This document shows positions 9,451-18,254 of a stretch of DNA of 64,000 nucleotides, one piece after another; positions within the stretch are counted from its first letter, which is position 1, and every line of letters starts with the position of its first letter. The stretch is taken from NCBI RefSeq assembly GCF_017811155.1, contig NZ_JACVCV010000011.1:124001-188000 (forward strand). Reading direction: 5' to 3'. Both the position numbers and the translations under genes were made by a program. The notes under the pieces were generated by a model. That model made no database searches and was not told the origin of the DNA. It worked only from the letters and a program-made list of their open reading frames with translations. This DNA comes from Lunatimonas salinarum (GTDB lineage Bacteria > Bacteroidota > Bacteroidia > Cytophagales > Cyclobacteriaceae).

Positions 9451-9829
9451 CGCTGGACTGTTAATTTGATTAGACCCAAAATATTCGAATCTTAAATAAC
9501 CTGTATCATTCAAATTGAACGGCGTGCCGTTGACTCCAGTAGCTCCGTTTATTCGATTACGGGCCAGGCTGAACTTCTCCCTGAATGGTCGTATCCAAGG
9601 CCTTTTAGTGTGTTTGGACTTCCCGGCGTTTTATTTAGGCACTTCAATATGTCCGGAATACCGGACCTGAGCAGGATCCAGTTTAGTGAGCCATGGTATG
9701 GTGGCACGCTATAAAAATTCCGGCCAAAGCTGTCCTTACTTTGGCATCCGATCGAAATCCCATACCTGAAAAAGCCCAAAGGATCATACATCAGGTAACT
9801 GCTTTAATCTAGTGCGGGTGCGTCTTGGA
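9451..9829. other. Gene-free 380-bp stretch, probable decayed DNA
   Basis: No supported gene. A plus-strand frame from about 9496 to 9713 stays open but has no good start codon and no recognisable domain. The minus-strand 80-residue frame at 9549-9791 is likewise unrecognised. The stretch may be the remains of cargo from the integrated element. Confidence 0.4.
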
Positions 9830-10111
9830 TCATTGCAGTTTCAGGAGTTTGCCGTTAAAGGTCATCAGGGTGGGAATGTAAAACCGCCGCTGTTCCAGCG
9901 TGTCCAGGTCGGTATAGAGTTCCAGTAGGTCGCCATTCTCCACTGGATGGTCTATGGCTCTGACCCGAAGGCGAGCCCGGCGCACTTCTACGATGCCGTG
10001 CGTCTCCTGCTTGGATTCGGAATACGACGTAAAGGAAAAGGAAACTTCCTCCCCACTGGCAGATAGCCTGCGCATCTCCGCAACGGCCTTGTAAACGGTC
10101 AATTCACCCAT
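9830..10111 (-). CDS. Conserved small hypothetical protein of Bacteroidota mobile regions
   Basis: A protein of about 93 residues beginning MGELTVYKAVAEMRRLSASG, rich in charged residues, with predicted beta-rich content (VSFSFTSYSES, GIVEVRRARLRVR) and the ending FYIPTLMTFNGKLLKLQ. From memory, similar small proteins recur in Bacteroidota genomes near integrases. I know no function. The frame extends to 10177, but those extra residues are Pro-rich and look like non-coding readthrough, so the Met at 10111 is preferred. Confidence 0.6.
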   Translation of the reverse strand: MGELTVYKAVAEMRRLSASGEEVSFSFTSYSESKQETHGIVEVRRARLRVRAIDHPVENGDLLELYTDLDTLEQRRFYIPTLMTFNGKLLKLQ

Positions 10112-10233
10112 GCGACTAAGTTCGCACGGGGATGGGAGGGGGAAAAGGACAGAGAAAAACATTTTTGGTTCAGCCACAAAAAATCCTTAAAAATAAAAAA
10201 TTGAAGTTCTTTGGCTTAAAATTAATGATAAAA

Positions 10234-11241
10234 CTATTTTTTAGATGTTTTTCCCCGCGCATCCGTTCTATTTGCTTTCAAGTAATGAAGAATATAGTAA
10301 CCTAGGTCTGTTAAACCCACATATTCTTGGTCTTTTACTGCCGTAGACCAAATTATCCCGTTAGCATTTAAAACGCGCAATTCACTCAAATTCGGGGCCA
10401 CCCCACCCACCTTTCTATTTGAATATGCGTCAAGTATTGCAATTAATCTAGAATTTAATATGTCGACCTTTGCTAGTACTTCATCAACTTCACCATAAGG
10501 CTTCATGACAAATCGGGAATCCCCCATGGTTTTTGATAAAAAAACTGATTTGTACTTCCTGTCAACAAGTTCGAAACCACGGCCTGATTCAATCAATAAT
10601 TCATCTGGTAACTGCATGACAAATTGCTGCATTTCTACAATTTGAGTTCCAATCCTTGACCTATCTATGGCTTGATACTCTTTTATTCTTTCAATTTCTG
10701 ATTTGGCGTTATTATAATTGTCGATTAATTCATTACTTTCATAATACTGCTTTTTATAAGCATCTATCGTTTTACCCAATTCAATTTTTTCCTGCTCAAG
10801 ATCTTCAATTTTCCTCCGTAACTCATTAATATCTTTATTTTCAGCCTTTAACAATTGAAGTTTTCTTTCTTCTTTTTCTAACTCAATTCTTTTTTGATAC
10901 GAACCAATTTTATAATTCATTTGGTCCGTCCAATTCTCTAAATTTATATCATGCAATGACATAAAGAGAAGCTTTTTTAATAAAGGAAGGCCAAACACAT
11001 AGCAAAAGCCAAATAACAGAGGCAGCCAAATATTAAAAATAGGATCTATGTGGTAAAAACGTATCACAGCAATGCGTTCCTCAATAGACTTTTGAGAAAA
11101 AAATAAAATAAGTATTATCTGCCAATTAAGTAAACTCCAGGAAATCAGCACCGAACTAAAAACAGGAAACTTCAATCTCTCTACAGATGTAAAAATGACT
11201 TCCTTTAAAAAAGCTAGCAAATCTTTCATATGATTCCTCAA
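10234..11241 (-). CDS. Membrane-anchored coiled-coil protein of unknown function
   Basis: A 335-residue protein I do not recognise. It has two hydrophobic segments (about 28-49 and 68-95), then a long charged helical region with coiled-coil character (about 112-192, rich in E/K/L). A soluble C-terminal domain of about 140 residues ends with LTDLGYYILHYL, which could belong to a winged-helix-like fold, but that is a guess. The gene is much richer in A+T than its neighbours and sits alone inside the decayed tRNA-Leu element, so recent transfer is likely. The layout (N-terminal membrane pair, coiled coil, C-terminal sensor or effector) is seen in some phage-defence proteins, but no catalytic motif supports such a role here. 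Confidence 0.7.
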   Translation of the reverse strand: MRNHMKDLLAFLKEVIFTSVERLKFPVFSSVLISWSLLNWQIILILFFSQKSIEERIAVIRFYHIDPIFNIWLPLLFGFCYVFGLPLLKKLLFMSLHDINLENWTDQMNYKIGSYQKRIELEKEERKLQLLKAENKDINELRRKIEDLEQEKIELGKTIDAYKKQYYESNELIDNYNNAKSEIERIKEYQAIDRSRIGTQIVEMQQFVMQLPDELLIESGRGFELVDRKYKSVFLSKTMGDSRFVMKPYGEVDEVLAKVDILNSRLIAILDAYSNRKVGGVAPNLSELRVLNANGIIWSTAVKDQEYVGLTDLGYYILHYLKANRTDARGKTSKK

Positions 11242-11282
11242 TTTGTGCCCAATTTATAAAGATAAAAAAAGTATTGTGTATT

Positions 11283-11436
11283 TTACCCCCTCACACTCGC
11301 ATCCCCCTCTTCCGGTTTCCTAGCGCCACGCACATGCCGTATCCAGACCTTTCGCATCATCAGGTACTTAAAAATATCGGCGGCATTCGTGCTTTCCAGC
11401 GGTAGCCGGTGGATGGGCAGCTTTTCGGGTGTTTTA
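11283..11436 (-). pseudogene. Remnant of an unknown C-terminal coding segment
   Basis: A short minus-strand frame ending at 11283 reads like protein (LESTNAADIFKYLMMRKVWI near its middle), but its upstream part has been replaced by the antisense of the integrase fragment. It is probably the tail of a gene cut by the duplication. Family unknown. Confidence 0.3.
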
Positions 11437-11617
11437 TCCCTAGCGAGCATCAACAAAATCCGGCAGTGGAGAGAAGAAATAAAATTTTCGGAGCCGAACG
11501 GCGAGCTGATGAAGGACCTCCAGGCCTGGTTAAAAAACAACCAGGGAATGAAGGTCAATTCGGTAGGTGGAATCCTGAAAACGGTGAAGGTGTATGCCAA
11601 GGCCGCGCACGAACAGG
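11437..11617 (+). pseudogene. Duplicated integrase fragment (181 bp)
   Basis: About 98% identical to 8617-8797 in the same orientation, with substitutions at the positions matching 8622, 8675 and 8793. The copy stays open and would give a 78-residue frame from 11389 that ends two codons after the repeat, but it contains no catalytic core. The short shared TCCC at the left edge suggests joining by microhomology. The high identity means the event was recent. Confidence 0.93.
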
Positions 11618-12089
11618 AAAATTGACAACATCCCATCCCATGGAACGACTCTCTGATTCAACCTATCTTTACGGATGTCATGGTCAATGAGCCTCCCACC
11701 GGCAAATCGTTGAAAAACTTCACGGGTTCCTCTCCCTCCCACAGCGCCAACGTGTAAAGTAAAGGCAAATAGTGCTTTTGGAAATCCCCCAAAGTCGTAA
11801 ATATTCCTCGGCGATTCCATCGCGGTAACTTAAGTACCCTGAGTTTCCCTATGAGCCGAAATGCAAAGTATGGCATATGGCCTTGGAATACCTCTGACTA
11901 TTTGCCATTTGTCAACGTGTGCATCTCACAAGGGCTCTTGACCTTACGGAACCGAAACGGCAATTACCCTATTCAGATTCCGTAATGGCCGCTAGCTAGC
12001 CAACTAGGCTGCATAAATTTTTCAAAATAAATTATTTTTTCAAAGGCTGGTTTTTCCTAGCTTGCATTAAAATAAAAACAACGAAAACC
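11618..12089. other. 470-bp stretch with debris and no supported gene
   Basis: A minus-strand frame at 11658-11876 (72 codons, containing GIFTTLGDFQKHYLPLLYTL) reads somewhat like a C-terminal fragment but is not recognisable. The remainder (11880-12089) is AT-rich upstream DNA of the CDGSH gene. I found no second copy of the tRNA-Leu 3' end that would mark the far end of the element. Confidence 0.4.
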
Positions 12090-12314
12090 ATGGCATCAAC
12101 CAAAATTACTGTAAACGCTAACGGCTCTTTAAAAATTGATGGAGACTTTGAAATAGTTGATTCAAAAGGCAACATCTACGGCTTACAGGGTAGAACAGTC
12201 GTGGGACTTTGTCGTTGCGGCCTCTCGAATAACAAACCATTTTGTGACGGATCCCATCGAGGACATTTGGAACATGAGGCTATAGCGTTTGACCTACCGC
12301 CCAAAAAGGCCTAG
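12090..12314 (+). CDS. CDGSH iron-sulfur domain protein
   Basis: A 74-residue protein carrying one CDGSH domain, which binds a [2Fe-2S] cluster through three Cys and one His. The motif is complete: C41-x-C43, then C52-D-G-S-H56 (LCRCGLSNNKPFCDGSH). The N-terminal half forms a short beta-rich segment. Such proteins are redox or cluster-transfer factors; the partner is unknown. It is a single-gene unit at the right edge of the decayed element, and its composition is closer to the chromosome than to the element. Confidence 0.93.
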   Translation: MASTKITVNANGSLKIDGDFEIVDSKGNIYGLQGRTVVGLCRCGLSNNKPFCDGSHRGHLEHEAIAFDLPPKKA

Positions 12315-12357
12315 TACACAAATTGGACATGAAGTGAGCGCGTAAACAAAATAAACG

Positions 12358-13335
12358 CTACTTTAGATACTCCTCCAAAAAGCGGTCTATGTAATATTGA
12401 CAATAGGCGTTAACTTTTTTTGAAAGATCCATGGTATGCGGCCACCCATGGAGCCGGTGATAATCATAGGGTACCCCCGCGTCCGCCAACCACCTCGCTA
12501 AAGAATCTGCTTGAGATACGGGAACGACGGAATCTATCGTGCCGTGGAAAATCAGGGTTGGCGGCAAGCCAGGGCGAATGTAAAACCGAGGCGAAACTTG
12601 CCGGTAAAGATCCGGTTGCTCCTCGTAGGTGGCCCCCAAAAAAGAGATGGGTTCTCCCCTCCCTCTAGCCTCTTCGGTAGTCAGATCCGTGGGGCCGTAG
12701 AGATTGACCACCGCCTGAACCTCACTGCTTACCGATCCAACCTCGCACTCCGGCTCAAAAAGGCCCTCCCCACCCGCATAGCCAACCATCATCGAAAGGT
12801 GCCCTCCCGCTGAGCCTCCTATCAGCACCATGCGGTCCGGATCTATCCCAAACTCATCCGCATGGACCTTCAGCCATCGTACCGCGCAGTTCACATCCCT
12901 CACGGCGGCGGGAAACTTGGCTACTCGGGAAAGCCTATAGGAAACCGTGGCCGTCACATACCCTTTTTTCGCATAATCAATCAGATAGGGCAGGTAATCC
13001 GATCGCTTTCCTGTCTTCCAAGCCCCACCGTGGATAAACACTAGCGTGGGTTTTCGCTCATCTCCCTGATCCCGCAGCCTATACACATCCAAGGCCAGCT
13101 CGACACTGTCTATCCTTTTGTATACTTGGTCCGAAAACACCTCTACATCCGCGGGTATCTCTGGATTTCTATCAATCAACCGCAGCGCACCCACACCGTA
13201 GGCCAGCTTCATCATGGTCTCACTCCAATATCCTCCGGGCGCCTTGAGTTCACGTCCGTTGCGTGGAGTGGATACACAACCTAAAAGGAGTACAAAAACC
13301 CCTACCGGAACCATTCGAAAATTTCTTAGCTTCAT
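12358..13335 (-). CDS. Lipoprotein alpha/beta hydrolase (esterase)
   Basis: A 325-residue alpha/beta hydrolase exported as a lipoprotein: the signal peptide ends in LLLGC with Cys20. The oxyanion motif HGG is at about 102-104, the nucleophile Ser175 lies in GGSAGGH, and Asp268 (HGTIDSV) and His300 (GWPHTMD) complete the triad. The pattern fits the BD-FAE/HSL-like esterase group. The natural substrate is unknown; acetylated or feruloylated sugars are possible. The next gene upstream encodes a related lipoprotein esterase, so the two may be diverged duplicates. Confidence 0.85.
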   Translation of the reverse strand: MKLRNFRMVPVGVFVLLLGCVSTPRNGRELKAPGGYWSETMMKLAYGVGALRLIDRNPEIPADVEVFSDQVYKRIDSVELALDVYRLRDQGDERKPTLVFIHGGAWKTGKRSDYLPYLIDYAKKGYVTATVSYRLSRVAKFPAAVRDVNCAVRWLKVHADEFGIDPDRMVLIGGSAGGHLSMMVGYAGGEGLFEPECEVGSVSSEVQAVVNLYGPTDLTTEEARGRGEPISFLGATYEEQPDLYRQVSPRFYIRPGLPPTLIFHGTIDSVVPVSQADSLARWLADAGVPYDYHRLHGWPHTMDLSKKVNAYCQYYIDRFLEEYLK

Positions 13336-13467
13336 TCGGTTTAGCGCTGGATGTTTAATCTATTCAATGTCATATTTCAATGGTCAAATACGATCCTGTA
13401 CAAAAGGCAACAGGCCAGCCGGCATTTCTCCAGTTGGGCGTGGAACCTCACTTATCACAAAACCGCT

Positions 13468-14343
13468 TCACGGTATGGTCTTTGCATCATCCCCAATCTC
13501 ATGGATAAATCCCAACACCCACCGATAGGCTCGCGAGGGTGTGTATAGAAATTGAAGGATCATGGGAATGTGTTTTTTGCGCTTTTGAAGGTAATAGCGA
13601 GGTATCGGTTCGTAAGGCCGATGGGCCTCTATGAAACGCTCGGAGCCATGGAGAATACTGGGTTCCGTACGCCCACCCACCATAATCATCATGGGAGGCA
13701 TCCCTTCGTGAAGGTGATACATAGGAGAAGTATCCTTCCATACTTGAGGGTCATCGGTAAAGGAACGGTTATGGGAGGTTCCAGGAGCATTGTTTGCCTC
13801 TACCAAATACGTGTACATATCCAATCCCGCTGGATCAATGAGCACTGCGCCACGAATGGGGTTTTGCGCCACACCTACCGAATCAAAATATTCGTCCCGA
13901 ACGCTAATCAGTGCGGCCAAATGACCTCCCGCAGAATGGCCGGATACAAAAATCCGATCGGGATCGCCTCCATATTCCCCAATATGGGTACGCACCCAAT
14001 CCACCGCCTTTGCCGAAGCCTTTCCCATGGCTTGAACCTTGTAGGTAGGGCTCAGTGGATAGTCTATAACCACGGTGACCAACCCCTTTCTCGCAAGCCG
14101 TTTTCCCAAAGGGATGTATTTTTCCTTATTGCCCGACCGCCAGCTCCCTCCGTGTATAAATACAAACACCGGATACGTTTCATGCTGCTTTTTCGGCGCA
14201 AAGACCGTTAGCCTTTTCTCCGGCAAATCCCCCAAAAACCCGTCCTCCATGTAAGTGATATCCGGATAGATTTGAATAGATCGAAACGAGCACCCGCCAA
14301 GAGCTAATGCCGCAAGGAAGGAAGCAGCTAAAAACAAGCGCAT
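13468..14343 (-). CDS. Lipoprotein alpha/beta hydrolase (esterase), second copy
   Basis: A 291-residue relative of the downstream esterase. It has a lipobox LGGC (Cys18), HGG at 64-66 and the nucleophile Ser137 in SGHSAGGH. The acid position is not standard: the segment corresponding to GxxD reads GGRTEPS, so Glu may replace Asp. The likely catalytic His is in KRKKHIP. Substrate unknown. It shares orientation with the next gene across a 132-bp gap, so cotranscription is uncertain. Confidence 0.8.
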   Translation of the reverse strand: MRLFLAASFLAALALGGCSFRSIQIYPDITYMEDGFLGDLPEKRLTVFAPKKQHETYPVFVFIHGGSWRSGNKEKYIPLGKRLARKGLVTVVIDYPLSPTYKVQAMGKASAKAVDWVRTHIGEYGGDPDRIFVSGHSAGGHLAALISVRDEYFDSVGVAQNPIRGAVLIDPAGLDMYTYLVEANNAPGTSHNRSFTDDPQVWKDTSPMYHLHEGMPPMMIMVGGRTEPSILHGSERFIEAHRPYEPIPRYYLQKRKKHIPMILQFLYTPSRAYRWVLGFIHEIGDDAKTIP

Positions 14344-14522
14344 AACAAATCGGTTGAACTACAATAATACGAATTTGAAGGGGTTTTGTACTATTACAGC
14401 TCCACCGAATCTTGATAGATAAGCGTATCCGCCAAAAAAGAAATACTCAAGACATTTTGTGTCGCGTATAGGCTACGGATACAAAGCAAACAATTTGGTT
14501 ACTTGCTGGTTTAAGTGAGACA

Positions 14523-14825
14523 ATGAAAAAATCAGAAATTCTTCACCTAACTACAGAAGAGCGAGATCGAATCGTAGAGATGGCATGGGAAGATCGCACA
14601 CCCTTTGAGGCTATTCTCCAGCAATTTGGTCTGAACGAGCAGGCGGTCATCCGACTCATGCGGATTGAACTGCTGGAAGGGTCCTTTAGGCGATGGCGTA
14701 AACGAGTGCAGGGCAGAAAAACCAAACACCTCATCAGTGCTCCATCGGGCATGAATCGCTTTCACTGTTCGAGACAGCGATCAGTAAGTCACAATGGTAT
14801 CAGCAAAAGGCGCACTAAACCATAG
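14523..14825 (+). CDS. DUF2805 / TIGR03643 family protein
   Basis: A 100-residue basic protein. The first 75 residues match the small TIGR03643 (DUF2805) family, with TTEERDRIVEMAWEDRTPFE, FGLNEQAVIRLMR and RWRKRVQGRKTKH. The helical N-terminus resembles a helix-turn-helix fold, so nucleic-acid binding is possible but unproven. Its 3' end overlaps the convergent agmatine deiminase gene by 11 bp, and the last 25 residues, rich in Arg and Ser, are unlike the family. Confidence 0.75.
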   Translation: MKKSEILHLTTEERDRIVEMAWEDRTPFEAILQQFGLNEQAVIRLMRIELLEGSFRRWRKRVQGRKTKHLISAPSGMNRFHCSRQRSVSHNGISKRRTKP

Positions 14826-15891
14826 GCTCTTGTTGACTGAGGCAATGGAAGGATCCCAAACCCCAGATAATATCCAGCGAATCCACGCCCACCACTTTTC
14901 GATCGGGAAAGCAATCTTGAATGATTTCCAGGGCTCTATCGTCATTTTTATCCCGAAAAGTAGGCACCACCACACAGGCATTGGCGATATAGAAGTTCGC
15001 ATAACTGGCGGGTAACCGTGTTCCCTCGTAAACCACAGGGGAAGGCATGGGAAGCTCAACGATAGAAAGGGGGCTTCCATCCGTCAGCCGAAAGGACTCT
15101 AACAGCTTCAAATTCTCACGAAGGGGATGGAAGTTACTGTCCCGCTTGTTTTCCTCTACCACGGTAACCACTGTACGTTCACTTACAAACCGGGTAATGT
15201 CATCCACGTGCCCATCGGTATCGTCTCCTTCAATCCCATCTCCTAACCAAAGAATCTGCTTCACGCCGTAGTATCTATACAAATACTCCTCGATTTGGGA
15301 TTGGTTCAGATGAGGATTACGGTTTGGGTTCAGTAAACAGGAAGTGGTGGTAAGCAACGTTCCAGTTCCATTAAAGTCCACCGAACCTCCCTCCATCACA
15401 ATACCGGGATGGTAGCAAGGCAATTGCAGGTAGTCAGCCACCCGCTGGGGTATCTGGTTGTCTAGGTCATACGGCGGATATTTATCTCCCCAAGCATTGT
15501 AATTCCAGTTGACTACCACTTTCTTAGCAGCTGCCTTCGGATTAATCAAAAAGGCAGGGCCATGGTCTCTGCACCAAGCGTCGTTGGTCGGAAAATGATG
15601 GAATATAATCCTTTCCAGATCAACCTGTCCCTTTATCAAATGTGACTTGGCAAAATCCTCCATTGACTGGTCCTTCACCATTAACTGCACCTCTTCTCCC
15701 TCCGTCACATAGCGAATAAATTGGACGTAAGGATCATAAACAGTGTGAATTTTTCCGGGCCAAGAAGCTTCCTTATGGGGCCAGCTTAACCAGGTGGCTT
15801 GATGAGGTGCAAACTCAGCCGGAAAATAATATCCCTTATCAGCCGGAAACTCCATCGTTCCAACTCGACCCTGCTGCCAATCGCTACTCAT
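14815..15891 (-). CDS. aguA: Agmatine deiminase
   Basis: A 358-residue guanidine-modifying enzyme that hydrolyses agmatine to N-carbamoylputrescine and ammonia. Diagnostic features are the N-terminal EFAPHQATWLSWPH, NDAWCRDHGP, the GDDTDGHVDD segment with catalytic His and Asp, and the C-terminal nucleophile Cys in SFHCLSQQ. Its start overlaps the end of the carbon-nitrogen hydrolase gene by 8 bp. That gene encodes the next step, so the pair forms a putrescine-synthesis operon. Confidence 0.92.
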   Translation of the reverse strand: MSSDWQQGRVGTMEFPADKGYYFPAEFAPHQATWLSWPHKEASWPGKIHTVYDPYVQFIRYVTEGEEVQLMVKDQSMEDFAKSHLIKGQVDLERIIFHHFPTNDAWCRDHGPAFLINPKAAAKKVVVNWNYNAWGDKYPPYDLDNQIPQRVADYLQLPCYHPGIVMEGGSVDFNGTGTLLTTTSCLLNPNRNPHLNQSQIEEYLYRYYGVKQILWLGDGIEGDDTDGHVDDITRFVSERTVVTVVEENKRDSNFHPLRENLKLLESFRLTDGSPLSIVELPMPSPVVYEGTRLPASYANFYIANACVVVPTFRDKNDDRALEIIQDCFPDRKVVGVDSLDIIWGLGSFHCLSQQEPMV

Positions 15892-16756
15892 CCAAATACC
15901 GGTTTAATATGGGGTTATAACTATCGATCCGCCGGTCTCGCAAAAAGGGCCAATGCGTACGGTACCGATCCGAACCTTCTAAGGATATCTCCACCACTTG
16001 CGACGTCTCGGCTTCATGGTCTGCCTGAAATTCCACTCTACCGAACGCATTACTGACGAAAGATCCTCCCCAAAATTTCATATCGCCTTCAATCCCTACC
16101 CTATTGACCGAGACCACCGGCACACCGTTGGCTACCGAATGGGATCGTTGGATGGTCTGCCAGGCTTGATACTGATCCTGGTTTGTCTGGGAATCCTGAT
16201 CCTTGTGCCATCCAATAGCTGTAGGGTAAAAAAGAATATCCGCCCCCATCAACGAGGTAATTCGGGCCGCCTCAGGGTACCACTGATCCCAACAGATCAG
16301 TACGCCTAGTTTTCCGAATTTGGTAGCAAAAACCTTGTAACCCAAATCGCCCGGAGTAAAATAAAATTTCTCGTAGTAACCCGGATCATCGGGTATATGC
16401 ATTTTTCGGTATTTACCTAAATACGCTCCATCAGCATCCAATACCGCAGTGGTATTGTGGTAGAGCCCCTCGGCTCGCTTTTCAAACAGAGAGGCCACGA
16501 TAACTACTCCCAATTCCTTTGCCAACTCGGCCAACGTATCCGTTGAAGGTCCTGGGATGGGTTCGGCAAGCTTAAAGTTCGAATAGTCCTCCACATCACA
16601 AAAGTAAAGGGAGCGAAACAATTCTTGTAAACAAACTATCTGCGCACCATCCTGCGCCAACTTCCGAATGCCCTCTACGGTCTTCCGCATATTGTGAGCG
16701 GGATCTGCACAACAAGCCAATTGCAGCAGTCCTACGCGTACAGATTTCGATTTCAT
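15884..16756 (-). CDS. aguB: N-carbamoylputrescine amidase
   Basis: A 290-residue nitrilase-superfamily amidohydrolase that converts N-carbamoylputrescine to putrescine, CO2 and ammonia. The catalytic Glu-Lys-Cys triad is visible in CLQELFRSLYF, KYRKMHIPDDPGYYEKF and LICWDQWYPEAAR. It is the first gene of the pair with agmatine deiminase. I assign the substrate mainly from that neighbour and from the close family match. Confidence 0.9.
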   Translation of the reverse strand: MKSKSVRVGLLQLACCADPAHNMRKTVEGIRKLAQDGAQIVCLQELFRSLYFCDVEDYSNFKLAEPIPGPSTDTLAELAKELGVVIVASLFEKRAEGLYHNTTAVLDADGAYLGKYRKMHIPDDPGYYEKFYFTPGDLGYKVFATKFGKLGVLICWDQWYPEAARITSLMGADILFYPTAIGWHKDQDSQTNQDQYQAWQTIQRSHSVANGVPVVSVNRVGIEGDMKFWGGSFVSNAFGRVEFQADHEAETSQVVEISLEGSDRYRTHWPFLRDRRIDSYNPILNRYLDE

Positions 16757-16934
16757 ATGTCTATAGTTAGTTATCTAGTGTTCACTGCTTGTCTCATCAC
16801 AGAGGCAGACCCCCACTAGCCATTACGGGTAATCCACCTAATTCACAATTATTTCCGGGAATACCAATCCATCGTTATTCAATTAATTTTTATTGGGCTA
16901 TCGGACATCTATTGGTAAAGAAACCAACATGCCA

Positions 16935-18074
16935 CTAAGAGATCAAGACCTTGTGTTTGTTAATCACCGGGTTGGCATACATGGCTAAAAAACTCTGTAC
17001 AGCCACCGGATTATCTTTATCCACCCCCGATAAAAACCGACTTTCAAAGGCCAGTTTCTCCGCCTCTGTATAGAGACTGGCGTATTCGTTGGAATTATGG
17101 AGTAAATCAACGGCTATATAATTGGTGGGCCATAGTTTGAAATTGGAAAGTATCACCCGGTCGATTTCCTCTCCAATTCGCTGAAGCTGTCTATTTAGCG
17201 TGGTTTCCTCCTGGAAAATGACGTCAATTTCATCATGAAGCACGTCACCGAGAGCGATATGAATACGTTTCTTTTGTCCCATGATTCCGCTGAGCAACGT
17301 TCGGAAGTCTTCATTTTTGTCTTTTACATAGGTTTCCGACCGGGCTTTGGCCAACAACTCCGGCATCTTCAGCAAGTCAGTGGGGTCGTTTTCATAGGAT
17401 ATGGAGACGGGAACAATCTTTAAGTGCTTGAAATACACCGCTAAATCCTGGCCCTCACAGGCCATGGATAACATCTTTAAAACACCTTTCTGGGTCATGT
17501 CATTGCCGTCCTTCGTACGTCCCTCCCGCTGGGCAATCCAAACTGACCGGTTTTCGTAAAAGATCGAGTCTCTAATGTACTCCGAATTTAACTTGGAACT
17601 TTCCAACATGGCACGGGAACTCAACCCACGATGTACGATAAAACTCCGGGTCAGCTTGGCCAATGCTTTCAAGAAAGGTTTTTTGACCAAGTTATCCCCG
17701 ATCGCCGAAGTGGTCATTTTGCATCCATGTTCATACAATACTGCATTCAAAAGGGAGGTGTCGAGAATGATGTCCCGGTGGTTGGAAATAAATAGGTAAG
17801 CACTATTTTTCTCCAACTTCTCAAACCCGGAAGTTGTCAGTCCAGAGGAGCTTCGTTCCAGTACTCTCAAAACTGCCTGGTAGATGAAGTTAACCTGAAA
17901 ATCCCTTATGGAATGTGTTCTGAGAAGCTGGCTTCGCCACGCTTCATCCGGCACATCCGGGAAAGTGAAATGCATGATCGCTTTCAGCATCGGGTGGTCT
18001 GCATACGCCGCCAATGCATCGTTCACTTCACTATCGTAATAAGGTCTTATAGCTTCAAATTTGGACATACCCAT
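16935..18074 (-). CDS. Glycerolipid acyltransferase (PlsC-like)
   Basis: A 379-residue acyltransferase of the PlsB/PlsC superfamily, probably membrane-associated phospholipid synthesis. The catalytic block reads SNHRDIILDTSLL, where His and Asp are separated by five residues rather than the usual four; the Asp directly after HR may instead be relevant. Motif III is WIAQREGRTKDG. The long C-terminal region is typical of the larger Bacteroidota glycerol acyltransferases. It is a single-gene unit. The start could also be the Met two codons in. Confidence 0.8.
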   Translation of the reverse strand: MGMSKFEAIRPYYDSEVNDALAAYADHPMLKAIMHFTFPDVPDEAWRSQLLRTHSIRDFQVNFIYQAVLRVLERSSSGLTTSGFEKLEKNSAYLFISNHRDIILDTSLLNAVLYEHGCKMTTSAIGDNLVKKPFLKALAKLTRSFIVHRGLSSRAMLESSKLNSEYIRDSIFYENRSVWIAQREGRTKDGNDMTQKGVLKMLSMACEGQDLAVYFKHLKIVPVSISYENDPTDLLKMPELLAKARSETYVKDKNEDFRTLLSGIMGQKKRIHIALGDVLHDEIDVIFQEETTLNRQLQRIGEEIDRVILSNFKLWPTNYIAVDLLHNSNEYASLYTEAEKLAFESRFLSGVDKDNPVAVQSFLAMYANPVINKHKVLIS

Positions 18075-18193
18075 CTTTTAACGAAGGCGCAAAATACGAA
18101 AAATGATTCAGCTTTCAGTACCGCTGTTATAATATGTACGGAATAGTACAACTTTTACCCCCAAAGACAGCCGTTAAACCAGCCCTCTAAACC

Positions 18194-18229
18194 CAAAAAA
18201 AGGCCACCCCCAGTTGGAGGCAGCCTTTT
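18194..18229 (-). terminator. Rho-independent terminator after susD
   Basis: On the minus strand a 12-bp stem (AAGGCTGCCTCC with GGGGGTGGCCTT, including G-U pairs) and an AACT loop are followed by a run of T. It begins 26 bp after the susD stop and would end the SusC-SusD transcript. Confidence 0.9.
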
Positions 18230-18254
18230 CACTTTAAGCAGTTCCCGAAGCAAC

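Noticed and set aside
9480-9570. Possible copy of the tRNA-Leu 3' end (ATTCGATTACGGGCCAGG)
   Set aside because: Only short pieces match the tRNA T arm and acceptor; the similarity is too weak for an attachment site.
9496-9713. Plus-strand open frame after the integrase
   Set aside because: It stays open for about 70 codons but has no start codon near its beginning and no recognisable family, so it is treated as debris.
11530-11820. Minus-strand frame through the duplicated integrase fragment
   Set aside because: Its second half is antisense to known integrase coding sequence, so it is a shadow frame.
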